A stretch of 64,000 nucleotides of DNA from Neotamlana sargassicola (GTDB lineage Bacteria > Bacteroidota > Bacteroidia > Flavobacteriales > Flavobacteriaceae). A model generated the notes under the pieces. The model saw only the letters and a list, made by a program, of their open reading frames with translations. It was not told where the DNA came from and did no database searches. The DNA lies in contig NZ_JAJAPX010000002.1 of NCBI RefSeq assembly GCF_020523965.1, positions 710,006-774,005 on the forward strand. Reading direction: 5' to 3'. Below, one piece after another: positions 17,822 to 26,718 of this stretch; the first letter of the stretch is position 1, and each line of letters opens with the position of its first letter. A program made the position numbers and the translations under genes.

Positions 17822-18052
17822 ATGTTCCCCAATAAAGACTTTTTAATAAAACTAGCGCATACTAAAATGCCATTTGGTAAATATGAAGGTAGATATTTAA
17901 TAGATTTACCCGAGTATTACATTGTTTGGTACAATAGTAAAGGTTTCCCAAAAGGGCAATTGGGCGATATGCTTCGGCAAGTTTATGAGCTTAAAGTAAA
18001 TGGTTTAGAAGATATTGTTAGGAATATAAAACAACAATTTCCTAAAAAATAA
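17822..18052 (+). CDS. DUF3820 family protein
   Basis: The 76-residue protein matches DUF3820 through MPFGKYEGRYLIDLPEYYIVWY and GFPKGQLGDMLRQVYELKVNGLE. The family is small, soluble and widespread in Bacteroidota and Gammaproteobacteria. It is sometimes labelled a quorum-sensing-regulated virulence factor, with no firm biochemical role. The start codon immediately follows the tandem repeat array. The stop is 3 bases from the convergent stop of the next gene. Confidence 0.8.
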   Translation: MFPNKDFLIKLAHTKMPFGKYEGRYLIDLPEYYIVWYNSKGFPKGQLGDMLRQVYELKVNGLEDIVRNIKQQFPKK

Positions 18053-18055
18053 ACG

Positions 18056-18565
18056 CTATTTAATGCGTTTTGCCTGTGTTGTAAACGATAAACCTTGTTG
18101 TCCCATAGTAGAATTCATAACACCTTCAAACAAAGGTTCTGGTGCGTTTAATGGTGTTTTCCATTCAAAAATAAAATTCGATCCGGTTCCACCAATAACA
18201 TCAATTTCATCAATTATAATTTCGGCAGTTTCAAGTGGTGCTAAAAAAATAGGTTGTTTAAAGTAGTTTCTTATGGAAGCGCCGTGGGTATCAAAATATT
18301 CGGCTCTTAAAACATAAACAGTGTCGGTTTCGCTTATGTTTCTTAAACTTACCATAGAGGTTAAATTGTGTGTTTTATGCTCAGACATGCTGTAAATTTG
18401 TGCATAAATAGAAAGGTAAGATTTGCCGTATTCTAAACTATCCGTTGGGTTAATTTTTGCATAACGTTTACTCCAGTTTTCGGGGTTTATAGAGCTAACT
18501 TCCTTGGTTTCTTCGCAGCCAATAAGTAAAACAGATACTAGTAATAATAATATAGTTGTTCTCAT
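18056..18565 (-). CDS. DUF3124 family lipoprotein
   Basis: The 169-residue protein has a lipobox Cys at residue 17 (VLLIGC). DUF3124-type sequence follows: YLSIYAQIYSMSEHKTHNLTSMVSLRNISETDTVYVLRAEYFDT and FLAPLETAEIIIDEIDVIGGTGSNFIFEW. The fold looks all-beta. It is presumably anchored in the inner or outer membrane facing the periplasm. The function is unknown and no operon partner is evident. Confidence 0.75.
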   Translation of the reverse strand: MRTTILLLLVSVLLIGCEETKEVSSINPENWSKRYAKINPTDSLEYGKSYLSIYAQIYSMSEHKTHNLTSMVSLRNISETDTVYVLRAEYFDTHGASIRNYFKQPIFLAPLETAEIIIDEIDVIGGTGSNFIFEWKTPLNAPEPLFEGVMNSTMGQQGLSFTTQAKRIK

Positions 18566-18647
18566 TTTTGTTATTGGTTTTGGGTTAAGAAAACAGTAAA
18601 GTTGTTTTTAAATTATTGTTTTAAATCTACTAAAAAGAAATGGTTTT

Positions 18648-19103
18648 TTATAATTTTAATTGTCTAATAGCTTCGTAAATAGTAATACTTACAGCATTAG
18701 CTAAATTTAGACTTCTAATATGTTCACTAAACATGGGGATTTTATAAAGTTGATTGGGATAATTTTCAATAATATCTTTTGATAACCCAACCGATTCTTT
18801 TCCAAAAATTAAGAAGAAATCATCTTCAAACGGAATGTCCCAATGGTTTTTAGTACCATGACTTGATAGAAATGCCATTTTTTTTGAGGTGTTTACACGG
18901 AAGAATTCTTCGGTGTTTTCATAATAAATTACTTCTAGATGTTGCCAATAATCTAAACCAGCACGTTTTAAGCGTTTGTCGTCTATTTCGAAACCAAAAG
19001 GCTTTACCAAATGTAGTTTTGCTCCAGAGGCCAAAGCTAAACGGCCAATATTTCCTGTGTTATTAGGTATTTCTGGTTCTATTAAAACAATATTTAAAGG
19101 CAT
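18648..19103 (-). CDS. trmL: tRNA (cytidine/uridine-34-2'-O)-methyltransferase, SPOUT family
   Basis: The 151-residue protein has the full length of TrmL/YibK and all its landmarks: NIVLIEPEIPNNTGNIGRLALASGAKLHLVKPFGF, then RAGLDYW, FLIFGKESVGLSKDI and the knot segment IPMFSEHIRSLNLANAVSI. TrmL methylates the wobble ribose of tRNA-Leu isoacceptors using SAM through a trefoil knot. It is a single gene with no co-directional neighbour close by. Confidence 0.93.
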   Translation of the reverse strand: MPLNIVLIEPEIPNNTGNIGRLALASGAKLHLVKPFGFEIDDKRLKRAGLDYWQHLEVIYYENTEEFFRVNTSKKMAFLSSHGTKNHWDIPFEDDFFLIFGKESVGLSKDIIENYPNQLYKIPMFSEHIRSLNLANAVSITIYEAIRQLKL

Positions 19104-19138
19104 TGCATATAAAAGTTAATAAGCGGTAAATATAAAAT

Positions 19139-19165
19139 AACCTATTCTAAAAAATAGAATAGGTT
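19139..19165 (-). terminator. Intrinsic terminator for the small minus-strand ORF
   Basis: AACCTATTCTA at 19139-19149 pairs with TAGAATAGGTT at 19155-19165 (11-bp perfect stem, 5-base loop). The minus strand continues ATTTTATATTT. It sits 29 bases after the stop of the 47-residue ORF, which supports that ORF being transcribed. Confidence 0.65.
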
Positions 19166-19193
19166 ACAAGTTATTAATAAAGCAATTAGTAAA

Positions 19194-19337
19194 TTAATGC
19201 TTATGTTGTTGCTTTTTTATTGTGGCTTCATTTATATCAAAATCATTTGTATTTTGATTTATGTTTCCCGAAGGATTTGTTGGATTACTTTGTTCTTTGG
19301 TTGTTTTAAATTTTCTTTTGTCTTCAATAATTCCCAT
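19194..19337 (-). CDS. Small hydrophilic hypothetical protein, 47 residues
   Basis: The ORF starts ATG at 19337 and encodes MGIIEDKRKFKTTKEQSNP followed by an Asn-rich, charged sequence ending KKQQHKH. It is not recognised. It is followed by a clear intrinsic terminator. Its composition is hydrophilic and probably disordered. The codon pattern is reasonable, but at this length chance cannot be excluded. Confidence 0.5.
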   Translation of the reverse strand: MGIIEDKRKFKTTKEQSNPTNPSGNINQNTNDFDINEATIKKQQHKH

Positions 19338-19434
19338 ATCATTTAAATTTTAATGTTCATTCTTAATATATGAATTGAACAGAGGAAATTCTATTAAATA
19401 GTTATTAAAATATTGATAATAAGTGTTAAATCCT

Positions 19435-20166
19435 TTATTTAACCAAATAAGTAAGCTTCATTGTAATAGAAGCTGTTTTTTCTTTTGATGATGTGTTGTA
19501 AGCACCGCCCCAAGAATAGTCTTCGTTTGAGTTTTGACCCGTAATTTGAAAAATACCCATTTGTGCAGTTTGTAACTCGCCAAGAATAGCTCCAGAATTT
19601 TCGGCAATACTTTTTGCACGTAAATGTGCATTATCTGTTGCTTGAGCTATCATTTCAATTTTTAAATCTTCTAATTTTGTATAATAATAGCGCGGCGGGT
19701 TGGAATATAATTGAATGCCTTTGTTTAATAATTCGGTAACTTCGCGCGATATTTTCTCAACCTTTTCAACATCGTTAGAATTTATTTGAACCGTTTGGCT
19801 TAAGGTATAACCTGTAAAATCCTGTCCTAAATATTTTCCATCTGTAGAATAATTTGGGCTAAAGTTCTTATTGGTTTCAACAGCATTAAAAACAATAATA
19901 TCGTCGCTTAATCCTTTTGCTTTAAAGTAAGTTAAAATGGATTCTTTATCTCTTTTTAAATCGGAATACGCTTGCTTTAAATCGGAGTTGACCTGAGAAA
20001 ATTTAGCTTCCCAAACAATTAAATCTGAAGTAAAATTTGTTTTTCCTAAACCAGTTACCGCAATGGTTCCTGTTTTTTTATTACGATTAATAACCGCGTT
20101 TCCTAAAATTACAGAAGCTATAACGATAGCAATGGCAAATACAATGGCACTTATGTTTTTTTTCAT
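19435..20166 (-). CDS. SIMPL-domain (DUF541) protein
   Basis: The 243-residue protein has an N-terminal membrane anchor (about residues 6-26). The SIMPL/DUF541 domain follows: GTIAVTGLGKTNFTSDLIVWEAKF, then TGYTLSQTVQINSNDVEKVEKISREVTELLNKGI and a final AQATDNAHLRAKSIAENSGAILGEL. Family members such as E. coli YggE are periplasmic and have been linked to oxidative stress. The mechanism is unknown. It lies downstream of ndh on the same strand (34-bp gap) and may share its transcript. Confidence 0.85.
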   Translation of the reverse strand: MKKNISAIVFAIAIVIASVILGNAVINRNKKTGTIAVTGLGKTNFTSDLIVWEAKFSQVNSDLKQAYSDLKRDKESILTYFKAKGLSDDIIVFNAVETNKNFSPNYSTDGKYLGQDFTGYTLSQTVQINSNDVEKVEKISREVTELLNKGIQLYSNPPRYYYTKLEDLKIEMIAQATDNAHLRAKSIAENSGAILGELQTAQMGIFQITGQNSNEDYSWGGAYNTSSKEKTASITMKLTYLVK

Positions 20167-20200
20167 GATGATGTTGTTTAAGAAATTAACTGGATAAATC

Positions 20201-21475
20201 TTATTTTATTTTAACTCGATTAGCAACAGGCTTCATTAAAATACGAAGTGTACTATCGTTATTAAAGTAACTAATCATCCAATTCATAAAAATCAAAAGT
20301 TTATTTTTTACACTTAAAATTAGCATTAAGTGAATAAACATCCATGTAAACCAAGCCAATCTCCCTTGGAAGCTAAATTTAGGCAAATCTACCACGGCTT
20401 TTCGTTTTCCAATAGTAGCCATGGAACCTTTATCGGTATACTCAAACTCCTTTAAAGGTTTGTTTTTAGCTTCATTTATTAAGTTTTTAGCTAATAAAGC
20501 AGCTTGTTGTATGGCAACGCTAGCTACTTGTGGGTGTCCTTTTGGGAATGCTTGTGTTTCCATATATGCAATATCGCCTAGAGCATAAATATTTTTAATA
20601 GCTTTTGTTTTATTAAACCTATCAACTACCAATCGGTTGCCACGGGTAAAAATGTCTTCGTGCAAACCTTGAATTTTATTTCCGGTTACACCGGCTGCCC
20701 AAATTACGTTTTTAGAGGTAATGTGTTCTCCAGTATTTAAAGTTACCATTTCACCATCGTAATCCTTAACAAATGTATTTGTTTTTACCACAACACCTAA
20801 ATCTTCAAGATACTCTTGCGATTTGGTTTGCGAACCTTTACTCATTGGGCTTAAGGTGTTTGGAGAGCCTTCTAATAGGTAAATGGTTAGTTTTGAGAAA
20901 TCTTTGTCTGGATAATCTTTGGGTAAAATGTGTTTTTTCATTTCGGCCAATGCACCAGCAAGTTCTACTCCTGTAGGGCCACCACCAACAATTACAAAGT
21001 TTAGTAAGGTTTGTAATTCGGTTTCGTTTTTTGTGTTTAATGCATCTTCAAAGGTTTGTAAAATTCTATTTCTAAGCTGAATGGCTTCAGGAATAGTTTT
21101 CATTGGGTATGCATAATCAGCAAGATTAGCATTGTTAAAATAGTTTGTTGTGCACCCAATGGCAATAATTAAATGATCGTATTCAAATGTACCAATTGGT
21201 GTAGAAATATAATTTTCTTCGGTGTTTATTTCTTCAACTTTAGTAATTCTAATTTTTACATTTTTGGCTTTTTGAAACACTTTTCGCAACGGAAAAGAAA
21301 TACTAGCAGGCTCTAATCGCGCCGTAGCCACTTGGTACATTAACGGTTGAAATTGATGATAGTTATGCTTATCTATTAATAAAACCTCGAAAGCAGGATT
21401 GTTTATTAAATCTTGAGCAACTCGTAAGCCGGCAAAACCTGCGCCTACCACTATTACTTTTTGTTTTTGTACCAT
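20201..21475 (-). CDS. ndh: Type II NADH dehydrogenase (NDH-2)
   Basis: The 424-residue flavoprotein has the FAD dinucleotide-binding motif VVGAGFAGLRVAQDL near the N terminus. The second Rossmann motif, for NADH, is FVIVGGGPTGVELAGALAEMK. The family signature VIWAAGVTGN and the NIYALGDIA flavin segment are present. The C-terminal hydrophobic helix (WFTWMFIHLMLILSVKNKLLIF) is membrane-associated. NDH-2 passes electrons from NADH to menaquinone without pumping protons. It starts only 12 bp after trpA ends, so read-through from the trp operon is possible. Confidence 0.9.
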   Translation of the reverse strand: MVQKQKVIVVGAGFAGLRVAQDLINNPAFEVLLIDKHNYHQFQPLMYQVATARLEPASISFPLRKVFQKAKNVKIRITKVEEINTEENYISTPIGTFEYDHLIIAIGCTTNYFNNANLADYAYPMKTIPEAIQLRNRILQTFEDALNTKNETELQTLLNFVIVGGGPTGVELAGALAEMKKHILPKDYPDKDFSKLTIYLLEGSPNTLSPMSKGSQTKSQEYLEDLGVVVKTNTFVKDYDGEMVTLNTGEHITSKNVIWAAGVTGNKIQGLHEDIFTRGNRLVVDRFNKTKAIKNIYALGDIAYMETQAFPKGHPQVASVAIQQAALLAKNLINEAKNKPLKEFEYTDKGSMATIGKRKAVVDLPKFSFQGRLAWFTWMFIHLMLILSVKNKLLIFMNWMISYFNNDSTLRILMKPVANRVKIK

Positions 21476-21487
21476 GATGTGTTGTGT

Positions 21488-22252
21488 TTAACTTAAAATT
21501 GAAGAAACAAACGTATCTATTTCTTTTGCATTTTTTGCGGTTAAATGTTTTACAAAAGCGCTACCTATAATGGCGCCTTTTGCATATTTTGTTGCCGCTG
21601 TAAAGGTGGCGTTGTTACTAATACCAAAACCAACTATTTGCGGGTTTTTTAAGTTTAAACTGTTTATACGCTCAAAATATGCGGTTTGCTCGTCACCAAA
21701 ACCAGATTTTGCACCTGTTGTACTAGCGCTACTAACCATGTAAATAAAACCGTTTGATACGGAATCTATATAACGAATGCGATCATCGCTAGTTTGTGGT
21801 GTTATTAAAAATACGTTCGATAAACCATATTTCTCGAATGTAGATTGATATTTTTCATGGTAAACATCTACCGGTAGATCCGGAATTATGAGTCCGTCGA
21901 TGCCTATTTCTTGACATTTTTTACAAAAAGCTTCAACACCATATTGAAACATAGGGTTAAAATACCCCATAATTATTAACGGAATATTTACCGTTTTTCG
22001 GATGTCTTTAAGTTGATTAAAAAGCACCTCGGTGGTCATGCCATTTTTTAAGGCTTGCGTTGAGCTATCTTGAATGGTTGGTCCATCGGCTAGAGGATCG
22101 CTAAACGGAAGACCAATTTCAATCATATCGACACCATTTTTTTCAAGATCTTGTATTATTGAAACTGTATCGTTAAGGCTTGGATATCCTGCCGTAAAGT
22201 ATATGGATAGTAACTTTTTGTTTTCTTTTAGTTTTTGATTTATTCTGTTCAT
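21488..22252 (-). CDS. trpA: Tryptophan synthase alpha chain
   Basis: The 254-residue TIM barrel cleaves indole-3-glycerol phosphate to indole and G3P. The catalytic glutamate lies in DMIEIGLPFSDPLADGPTIQ, together with the conserved aspartate of GLIIPDLPVDV. Phosphate-binding GFGISN and GAIIGSAFVKHL are intact. It is the last trp gene of the minus-strand operon, separated from trpFB by a GIY-YIG gene and two hairpin repeats. Confidence 0.96.
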   Translation of the reverse strand: MNRINQKLKENKKLLSIYFTAGYPSLNDTVSIIQDLEKNGVDMIEIGLPFSDPLADGPTIQDSSTQALKNGMTTEVLFNQLKDIRKTVNIPLIIMGYFNPMFQYGVEAFCKKCQEIGIDGLIIPDLPVDVYHEKYQSTFEKYGLSNVFLITPQTSDDRIRYIDSVSNGFIYMVSSASTTGAKSGFGDEQTAYFERINSLNLKNPQIVGFGISNNATFTAATKYAKGAIIGSAFVKHLTAKNAKEIDTFVSSILS

Positions 22253-22271
22253 TGAAAATGAATAATTTTTT

Positions 22272-22291
22272 ATTCCCTCGAAAGAGGGAAT
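22272..22291. repeat. Short GAAA-tetraloop hairpin repeat upstream of trpA
   Basis: ATTCCCTC-GAAA-GAGGGAAT (8-bp stem) is followed by TCTATTTTAT when the shared T is counted. It lies 20 bases upstream of the trpA ATG. It has the same architecture as the element at 26688-26707. Confidence 0.6.
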
Positions 22292-22296
22292 CTATT

Positions 22297-22581
22297 TTAT
22301 ATGTATTCTGAAAGATCTTTCCAATCGGGGTTTAAACTATTTATTAAACTTATTTTCCATGATCTGTTCCATTTTTTTATTTGTCGTTCTCGTTTTATTG
22401 AGTTGTTAACATACTTTGTAGTTTCAAAATAAACGAGTTTTGTTACGTTGTACTTTCCTGTAAAAGTTTTTGGACCATTAGTTTTGTGTTGTTTTAATCT
22501 CAATTTTAACTGCTTCGTTCGTCCTACATATAAAACCGTATGGTTTTTATTAGTTAAAATGTATACATAGTGAACATCCAT
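22297..22581 (-). CDS. GIY-YIG nuclease superfamily small protein
   Basis: The 94-residue protein is a single-domain GIY-YIG nuclease of the UPF0213 type. YVYILTNKNHTVLYVGRT supplies the two tyrosine-containing strands. KLRLKQHK contains the conserved arginine region, and NSIKRERQIKKWNRSWKISLIN the glutamate/lysine helix. It sits between trpFB and trpA and has no biochemical link to tryptophan synthesis. Stand-alone family members are often scattered in Flavobacteria as possible mobile or insertional genes. DNA nicking activity is unproven. Confidence 0.85.
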   Translation of the reverse strand: MDVHYVYILTNKNHTVLYVGRTKQLKLRLKQHKTNGPKTFTGKYNVTKLVYFETTKYVNNSIKRERQIKKWNRSWKISLINSLNPDWKDLSEYI

Positions 22582-22592
22582 AGACTTTGAGA

Positions 22593-22610
22593 TTTCCGAT
22601 TTCTCGGAAA
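22593..22610. repeat. Short GAAA-tetraloop hairpin repeat upstream of the GIY-YIG gene
   Basis: TTTCCGA-TTTC-TCGGAAA; on the minus strand the loop is GAAA, followed by TCGGAAATCT. It is the inverted-orientation relative of the hairpins at 22272 and 26688, placed 12 bases before the GIY-YIG start codon. Confidence 0.55.
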
Positions 22611-22624
22611 TGAAAAAACACTAA

Positions 22625-24511
22625 TTATATTTTAAAATACTCAATATAATTATTCAAATCTTTATCGCCACGTCCCGATAAACTAACTACTACAATGTCG
22701 TCTGGTTTGAACGTTTTTTGCTCGAAAATGGCCAAGGCGTGCGAACTCTCTATAGCTGGAATAATACCTTCTAATTTACAAAGTTCTAAACCGGCATTCA
22801 TGGCTTGGTCGTCGGTAATAGACATAAATTCTGCGCGTCCTGTTTTTGCTAAATGCGCGTGCATTGGGCCAACTCCAGGATAATCTAAGCCTGCTGAAAT
22901 AGAGTAGGGCTCTGTTATTTGTCCGTCGTTAGTTTGCATTAACAACGTTTTACAGCCGTGAATAATACCTTCTTTTCCTAATACCGATGTGGCTGCACTT
23001 TCGCCAGAATCTACGCCTAAACCAGCAGCTTCAACAGCTATAATTTTTACATCTTCGTCGTGTAAATAGTGGTAATAGGTTCCTGCTGCATTACTTCCTC
23101 CGCCAATACATGCCACAACATAATCTGGGTTTTCTTTGTTTTCGTGCTCTAATAATTGCCATTTAATTTCTTCTGAAATCACAGCTTGAAAACGGGTGAC
23201 CATATCTGGATATGGATGCGGACCAATAGCAGAACCAATAATGTAATGCGTATCTACGGGATTGTTAATCCAATCGCGAATGGCTTCGTTAGTGGCATCT
23301 TTTAAAGTACGACTTCCTGATTTTGCCGGAACTACTGTCGCGCCAAGCATTTTCATACGGGCAACGTTTGGAGCTTGTCGTGCAATGTCAATTTCGCCCA
23401 TATACACAATACATTCTAAGCCCATTAATGCACAAACGGTGGCAGTTGCAACACCGTGTTGGCCTGCACCAGTTTCGGCAATTATGCGGTGTTTACCTAA
23501 GCGTTTTGCCATTAAAATTTGACCAATAGTATTGTTTATTTTATGTGCGCCGGTATGATTTAAATCCTCGCGTTTTAAATAAATTTTGGTGTTGTATTTT
23601 TCTGAAAGGCGTTTTGCAAAGTATAATGGCGATGGGCGCCCAACATAATCTTTTAAAAGCTGATTGAATTCTTCTTTAAATGAAGGTTCGCTCATAACTT
23701 CTAAATATTTTTGGCGTAACTCCTCGACGTTTGGATAGAGCATTTCTGGAATGTATGCACCGCCAAATTCGCCGTAATAGCCTTTTTCATCTACATTATA
23801 TAAATTCATGTTTTTATTATTGAGATGGTTTTTGAATGCTTTTAAGGCCGAAACTTTTTTAAGTCCGGGTTCAATTTCAAATTTACTATTTATATCGATA
23901 GCATAACAGTATTTTGATGCTTCGCTAGTTTTAAATTTATTGATTACATCTACATCGCTTAAGCCAATACCTCCGCTTAAAAAGAAGGGTTTTGTTGATG
24001 GGTAATTGTTTAACAAACTCCAATCGAACTTGTAACCATTACCTCCTGGAAGTTTGCCTTTGGTATCGAACAGAAAATAGTCGCAAACCACTTCGTAAGG
24101 CTCTAATTGATTAAAATTGAAGCTTTCGTTTACAGAAAACACTTTTATAATTTCTACTTTATTTTTTGTAAAAAGTTTTGTCGATTTTAAAATACTGCAA
24201 TAATATGGCGATTCGTGACCGTGAAGTTGTACGGCTTGCAAGTTGTAATCGGTTACAGTTTTAATAATGGTGCTAATTTCGGCATTTACAAAAACTCCAG
24301 TTTTTTTTATGGTTTCTGGTACATTTGTAATGGTTTTAGCATCGTAATTTCTAGGTGTTTTATCGTAAAATATAAAGCCAAGATAATCGGGTTGAAGCGA
24401 AGCGACTTGCTCGATATTATCTTGGTATTTCATACCACAGATTTTAAGCTTAATAGCAGCGCTATCAGTTTGTTCTGTAGCTTGTTGTGTTATGTTTGAA
24501 GTGTCTTTCAT
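22625..24511 (-). CDS. trpFB: Fused phosphoribosylanthranilate isomerase - tryptophan synthase beta chain
   Basis: One 628-residue frame holds two enzymes. Residues about 21-232 are Trp[10 protein letters not shown] with catalytic Cys25, the general acid D149 in [13 protein letters not shown], and phosphate-binding FFLSGGIG. Residues 235-628 are a full-length TrpB. It starts at M235 ([19 protein letters not shown]), has the PLP lysine K324 in [12 protein letters not shown], and the glycine-rich IGGGSNAAG. The 20-residue N-terminal extension before KLKICG is unusual. M235 (codon at 23807-23809) could still act as an internal start. A tandem TAATAA lies just before M235 but 2 bases out of frame. 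A single-base change in the preceding run of five A would separate the genes, so a sequencing or assembly slip must be excluded. Confidence 0.85.
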   Translation of the reverse strand: MKDTSNITQQATEQTDSAAIKLKICGMKYQDNIEQVASLQPDYLGFIFYDKTPRNYDAKTITNVPETIKKTGVFVNAEISTIIKTVTDYNLQAVQLHGHESPYYCSILKSTKLFTKNKVEIIKVFSVNESFNFNQLEPYEVVCDYFLFDTKGKLPGGNGYKFDWSLLNNYPSTKPFFLSGGIGLSDVDVINKFKTSEASKYCYAIDINSKFEIEPGLKKVSALKAFKNHLNNKNMNLYNVDEKGYYGEFGGAYIPEMLYPNVEELRQKYLEVMSEPSFKEEFNQLLKDYVGRPSPLYFAKRLSEKYNTKIYLKREDLNHTGAHKINNTIGQILMAKRLGKHRIIAETGAGQHGVATATVCALMGLECIVYMGEIDIARQAPNVARMKMLGATVVPAKSGSRTLKDATNEAIRDWINNPVDTHYIIGSAIGPHPYPDMVTRFQAVISEEIKWQLLEHENKENPDYVVACIGGGSNAAGTYYHYLHDEDVKIIAVEAAGLGVDSGESAATSVLGKEGIIHGCKTLLMQTNDGQITEPYSISAGLDYPGVGPMHAHLAKTGRAEFMSITDDQAMNAGLELCKLEGIIPAIESSHALAIFEQKTFKPDDIVVVSLSGRGDKDLNNYIEYFKI

Positions 24512-24552
24512 TTTCTGTGTGTTGGAATATGAATTCTGATAATCTAGGTGAA

Positions 24553-25335
24553 TTAACTTAGGCTTTTAATAAATTCTGTTGCACTTGCACCAGGATTATC
24601 GGTTTTCATAAAATTTTCTCCTATTAAAAAACCTTGGTAACCGTAGGGTTGTAATTCTTTAATAGCCTCAATATTGCTTATACCACTTTCTGATACTTTT
24701 ACAAAATCGTCTGGAATTATTTTACTTAATGCTTTGCTGGTGTTTAGGCTAACATCGAACGTTTTTAAATTTCGGTTATTAACGCCTAACATATCTAAAC
24801 TTGGCATTATGGATTTGTGTAATTCTTCTTCGTTATGAACTTCTAAAAGCACATCTAATTTTAAACTTTTTGCTAATTCTGAAAATTGCTTGATTTCGTC
24901 TCTGGTTAAAATAGCCGCAATGAGTAAAATAACATCGGCGCCGTATGCTTTGGCTTCAAGAATTTGATATTCATCAATAATGAATTCCTTGCGTAATAGC
25001 GGTAAATTGCAACTGGCTCTTGCCGTTAATAAATCGTCTAGAGAACCACCAAAATATTTTCCATCTGTTAAAACCGACATACCACAAACGCCTGCTTTTT
25101 CGTAACCTGTGGCTACATCTTGAACATTTAAACCGTTATTTATAACAGATTTTGAAGGCGAACGTCGTTTATGCTCGGCGATTATTCCTGATTTACTATT
25201 TTTTAAATTTTGAGCCAAAGAAGTGGTTGCTCTTGTAAATAAAACAGATTGTTCTAGTTGTGAGATAGGGATTAAGGATTTTCTTAAATCTACTTCTTTG
25301 CGTTTATCTATTACTATTTTGTCTAAAATATTCAT
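24553..25335 (-). CDS. trpC: Indole-3-glycerol phosphate synthase
   Basis: The 260-residue TIM barrel closes CdRP to indole-3-glycerol phosphate with loss of CO2. Landmarks are [15 protein letters not shown] at the start, [17 protein letters not shown] with the catalytic lysine, [41 protein letters not shown] and VSESGI. The frame stays open 20 codons upstream to 25395. I chose ATG at 25335 because homologues begin MNILDKI, and the extra residues fall in the repeat element that lies upstream. Confidence 0.95.
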   Translation of the reverse strand: MNILDKIVIDKRKEVDLRKSLIPISQLEQSVLFTRATTSLAQNLKNSKSGIIAEHKRRSPSKSVINNGLNVQDVATGYEKAGVCGMSVLTDGKYFGGSLDDLLTARASCNLPLLRKEFIIDEYQILEAKAYGADVILLIAAILTRDEIKQFSELAKSLKLDVLLEVHNEEELHKSIMPSLDMLGVNNRNLKTFDVSLNTSKALSKIIPDDFVKVSESGISNIEAIKELQPYGYQGFLIGENFMKTDNPGASATEFIKSLS

Positions 25336-25352
25336 TTTATTTTTTATTAGTA

Positions 25353-25580
25353 ATTCATTTTTTGCTTGTCCAAAAAACGAATCAAAAAAGGACATTCAAG
25401 TTGAGGAATTTTTTCTTCAGATTTAATTCTGAAGAAAAACCGATTTGAAAACTCCGCGTCGAACTGCGTTCTCCTGATTTCGGAGCTTTTCTTCATCTAT
25501 TCTGCACCTTGACGATCAATTCTACGAATTGAAAAGGGACTTGAATTATTTCTTGTTCTATTCTAAAATTTTAATCTTTC
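25353..25580. repeat. trp intergenic repeat, copy A (195-bp structured core plus conserved tail)
   Basis: The core at 25353-25547 matches copy B (26719-26913) over the same 195 bases with six substitutions and no gaps (counted by eye, about 97%). It is full of nested inverted repeats: ATTCAAGT...ACTTGAAT, TCTTCAGA...TCTGAAGA, CTCCG...CGGAG and TCAATTC-TAC-GAATTGA. The shared tail TTCTAAAATTTTAATCTTTC then leads into a 7-bp tandem array. It fills the trpD-trpC gap. Confidence 0.85.
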
Positions 25581-25674
25581 TAACTTCTAACTTCTAACTT
25601 CTAACTTCTAACTTCTAACTTCTAACTTCTAACTTCTAACTTCTAACTTCTAACTTCTAACTTCTAACTTCAAC
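25577..25674. repeat. 7-bp tandem array, unit TAACTTC, about 13 copies
   Basis: An almost perfect head-to-tail run of TAACTTC ends 6 bases before the trpD stop codon. The same array type follows repeat copy B, and short versions lie at 37124 and 38053. Confidence 0.95.
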
Positions 25675-25679
25675 TAAAT

Positions 25680-26672
25680 CTATTTACTCAATTCAATTAA
25701 TTTATCTAAACTTTGTTTTGCTTTACCAGAAAAAAGCGATTCTTTGGCTAGTTCAAAACCGGCTTTATGTGTAATTTGTTTACTTGTTGCGATGGCTAAT
25801 CCTGCATTGGCACAAACCACATTGTTTTGCGCTTCGGTACCTTTTGCTGAAATAATATCGACAAATATGTTTGCAGCATCGGCAATGGTATCGCCACCAT
25901 AAATGGCTTCTTGCTTTATGGTTTTAAGCCCTAATTGTTCTGGTGAAAAAATTGTTTCTGAATGATTGGAAACTATTTTAGCTTTTCCTGTTAGCGATAT
26001 TTCATCATAGCCATCAAGAGCAAAAACGATATTGTAATTTTTATCGGTATTTTGATATAAGAAGCTATACAAACGCAACACTTCTAAATTAAAAACACCT
26101 AATAATTGATTTTTTGGAAATGATGGATTTACCATTGGCCCTAACATGTTAAAAAATGTTTTTACACCTAGTTGTTTTCTAATTGGTGCTACATTTTTCA
26201 TGGCAGGGTGGAAGAGTGGTGCATGTAAAATACATATTCCGGCTTGGTCTACGCAGCGTTTTAAAAAATCTTCGTTGTTTGAAAATTTAACACCCAAATG
26301 CTCCATAACATTTGATGAGCCCGATGTTGATGACACGCCGTAATTACCATGCTTTGAAACCTGAACACCAGCACCTGCTGTTATAAAAGATGATAAAGTT
26401 GAAATGTTAAATGTGTTTTTACCATCGCCACCAGTTCCTACAATATCAATGGTATTAAACTCACTTAAATCGATAGGAATGCAAAGTTCTAAAAGCGCAT
26501 CTCTAAAGCCTTGCAACTCATTTAAAGTAATGCTTCGCATCATAAAAACCGATAAGAAACATGCAATTTGGCTAGGGTTGTACATATCGTTGGATATGTT
26601 TACAATAATTTGTTTTGCCTCTTGTGTGGTGAGGGTTTCGTGGTTTATTAGTCTGTTTAGTATGTCTTTCAT
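25680..26672 (-). CDS. trpD: Anthranilate phosphoribosyltransferase
   Basis: The 330-residue enzyme joins anthranilate to PRPP. The PRPP/Mg motifs are intact: DIVGTGGDGKNTFNIST, VSKHGNYGVSSTSGSSNVMEHLG with its conserved histidine and lysine environment, and FFNMLGPMVNPSFP. The start ATG at 26672 gives MKDILNRLINHETLT, typical of the family. It is separated from trpG and trpC by intergenic gaps of more than 340 bases filled with repeats, which is unusual for an operon. Confidence 0.96.
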   Translation of the reverse strand: MKDILNRLINHETLTTQEAKQIIVNISNDMYNPSQIACFLSVFMMRSITLNELQGFRDALLELCIPIDLSEFNTIDIVGTGGDGKNTFNISTLSSFITAGAGVQVSKHGNYGVSSTSGSSNVMEHLGVKFSNNEDFLKRCVDQAGICILHAPLFHPAMKNVAPIRKQLGVKTFFNMLGPMVNPSFPKNQLLGVFNLEVLRLYSFLYQNTDKNYNIVFALDGYDEISLTGKAKIVSNHSETIFSPEQLGLKTIKQEAIYGGDTIADAANIFVDIISAKGTEAQNNVVCANAGLAIATSKQITHKAGFELAKESLFSGKAKQSLDKLIELSK

Positions 26673-26687
26673 TAATTGTTCTTTTTT

Positions 26688-26707
26688 ATTTCCGCGAAAG
26701 CGGAAAT
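26688..26707. repeat. Short GAAA-tetraloop hairpin repeat upstream of trpD
   Basis: ATTTCCGC-GAAA-GCGGAAAT (8-bp stem) is followed by CTATTTTAT. It lies 16 bases upstream of the trpD start on the opposite side from its gene, in the same arrangement as the one by trpA. Confidence 0.65.
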
Positions 26708-26718
26708 CTATTTTATTT

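Noticed and set aside
25336..25395. 20-residue N-terminal extension of TrpC
   Set aside because: It runs into the repeat element and is absent from the usual family start MNILDKI.
25577..25674. Possible CRISPR array
   Set aside because: The units are 7 bp and contiguous with no spacers, and no cas genes are present.
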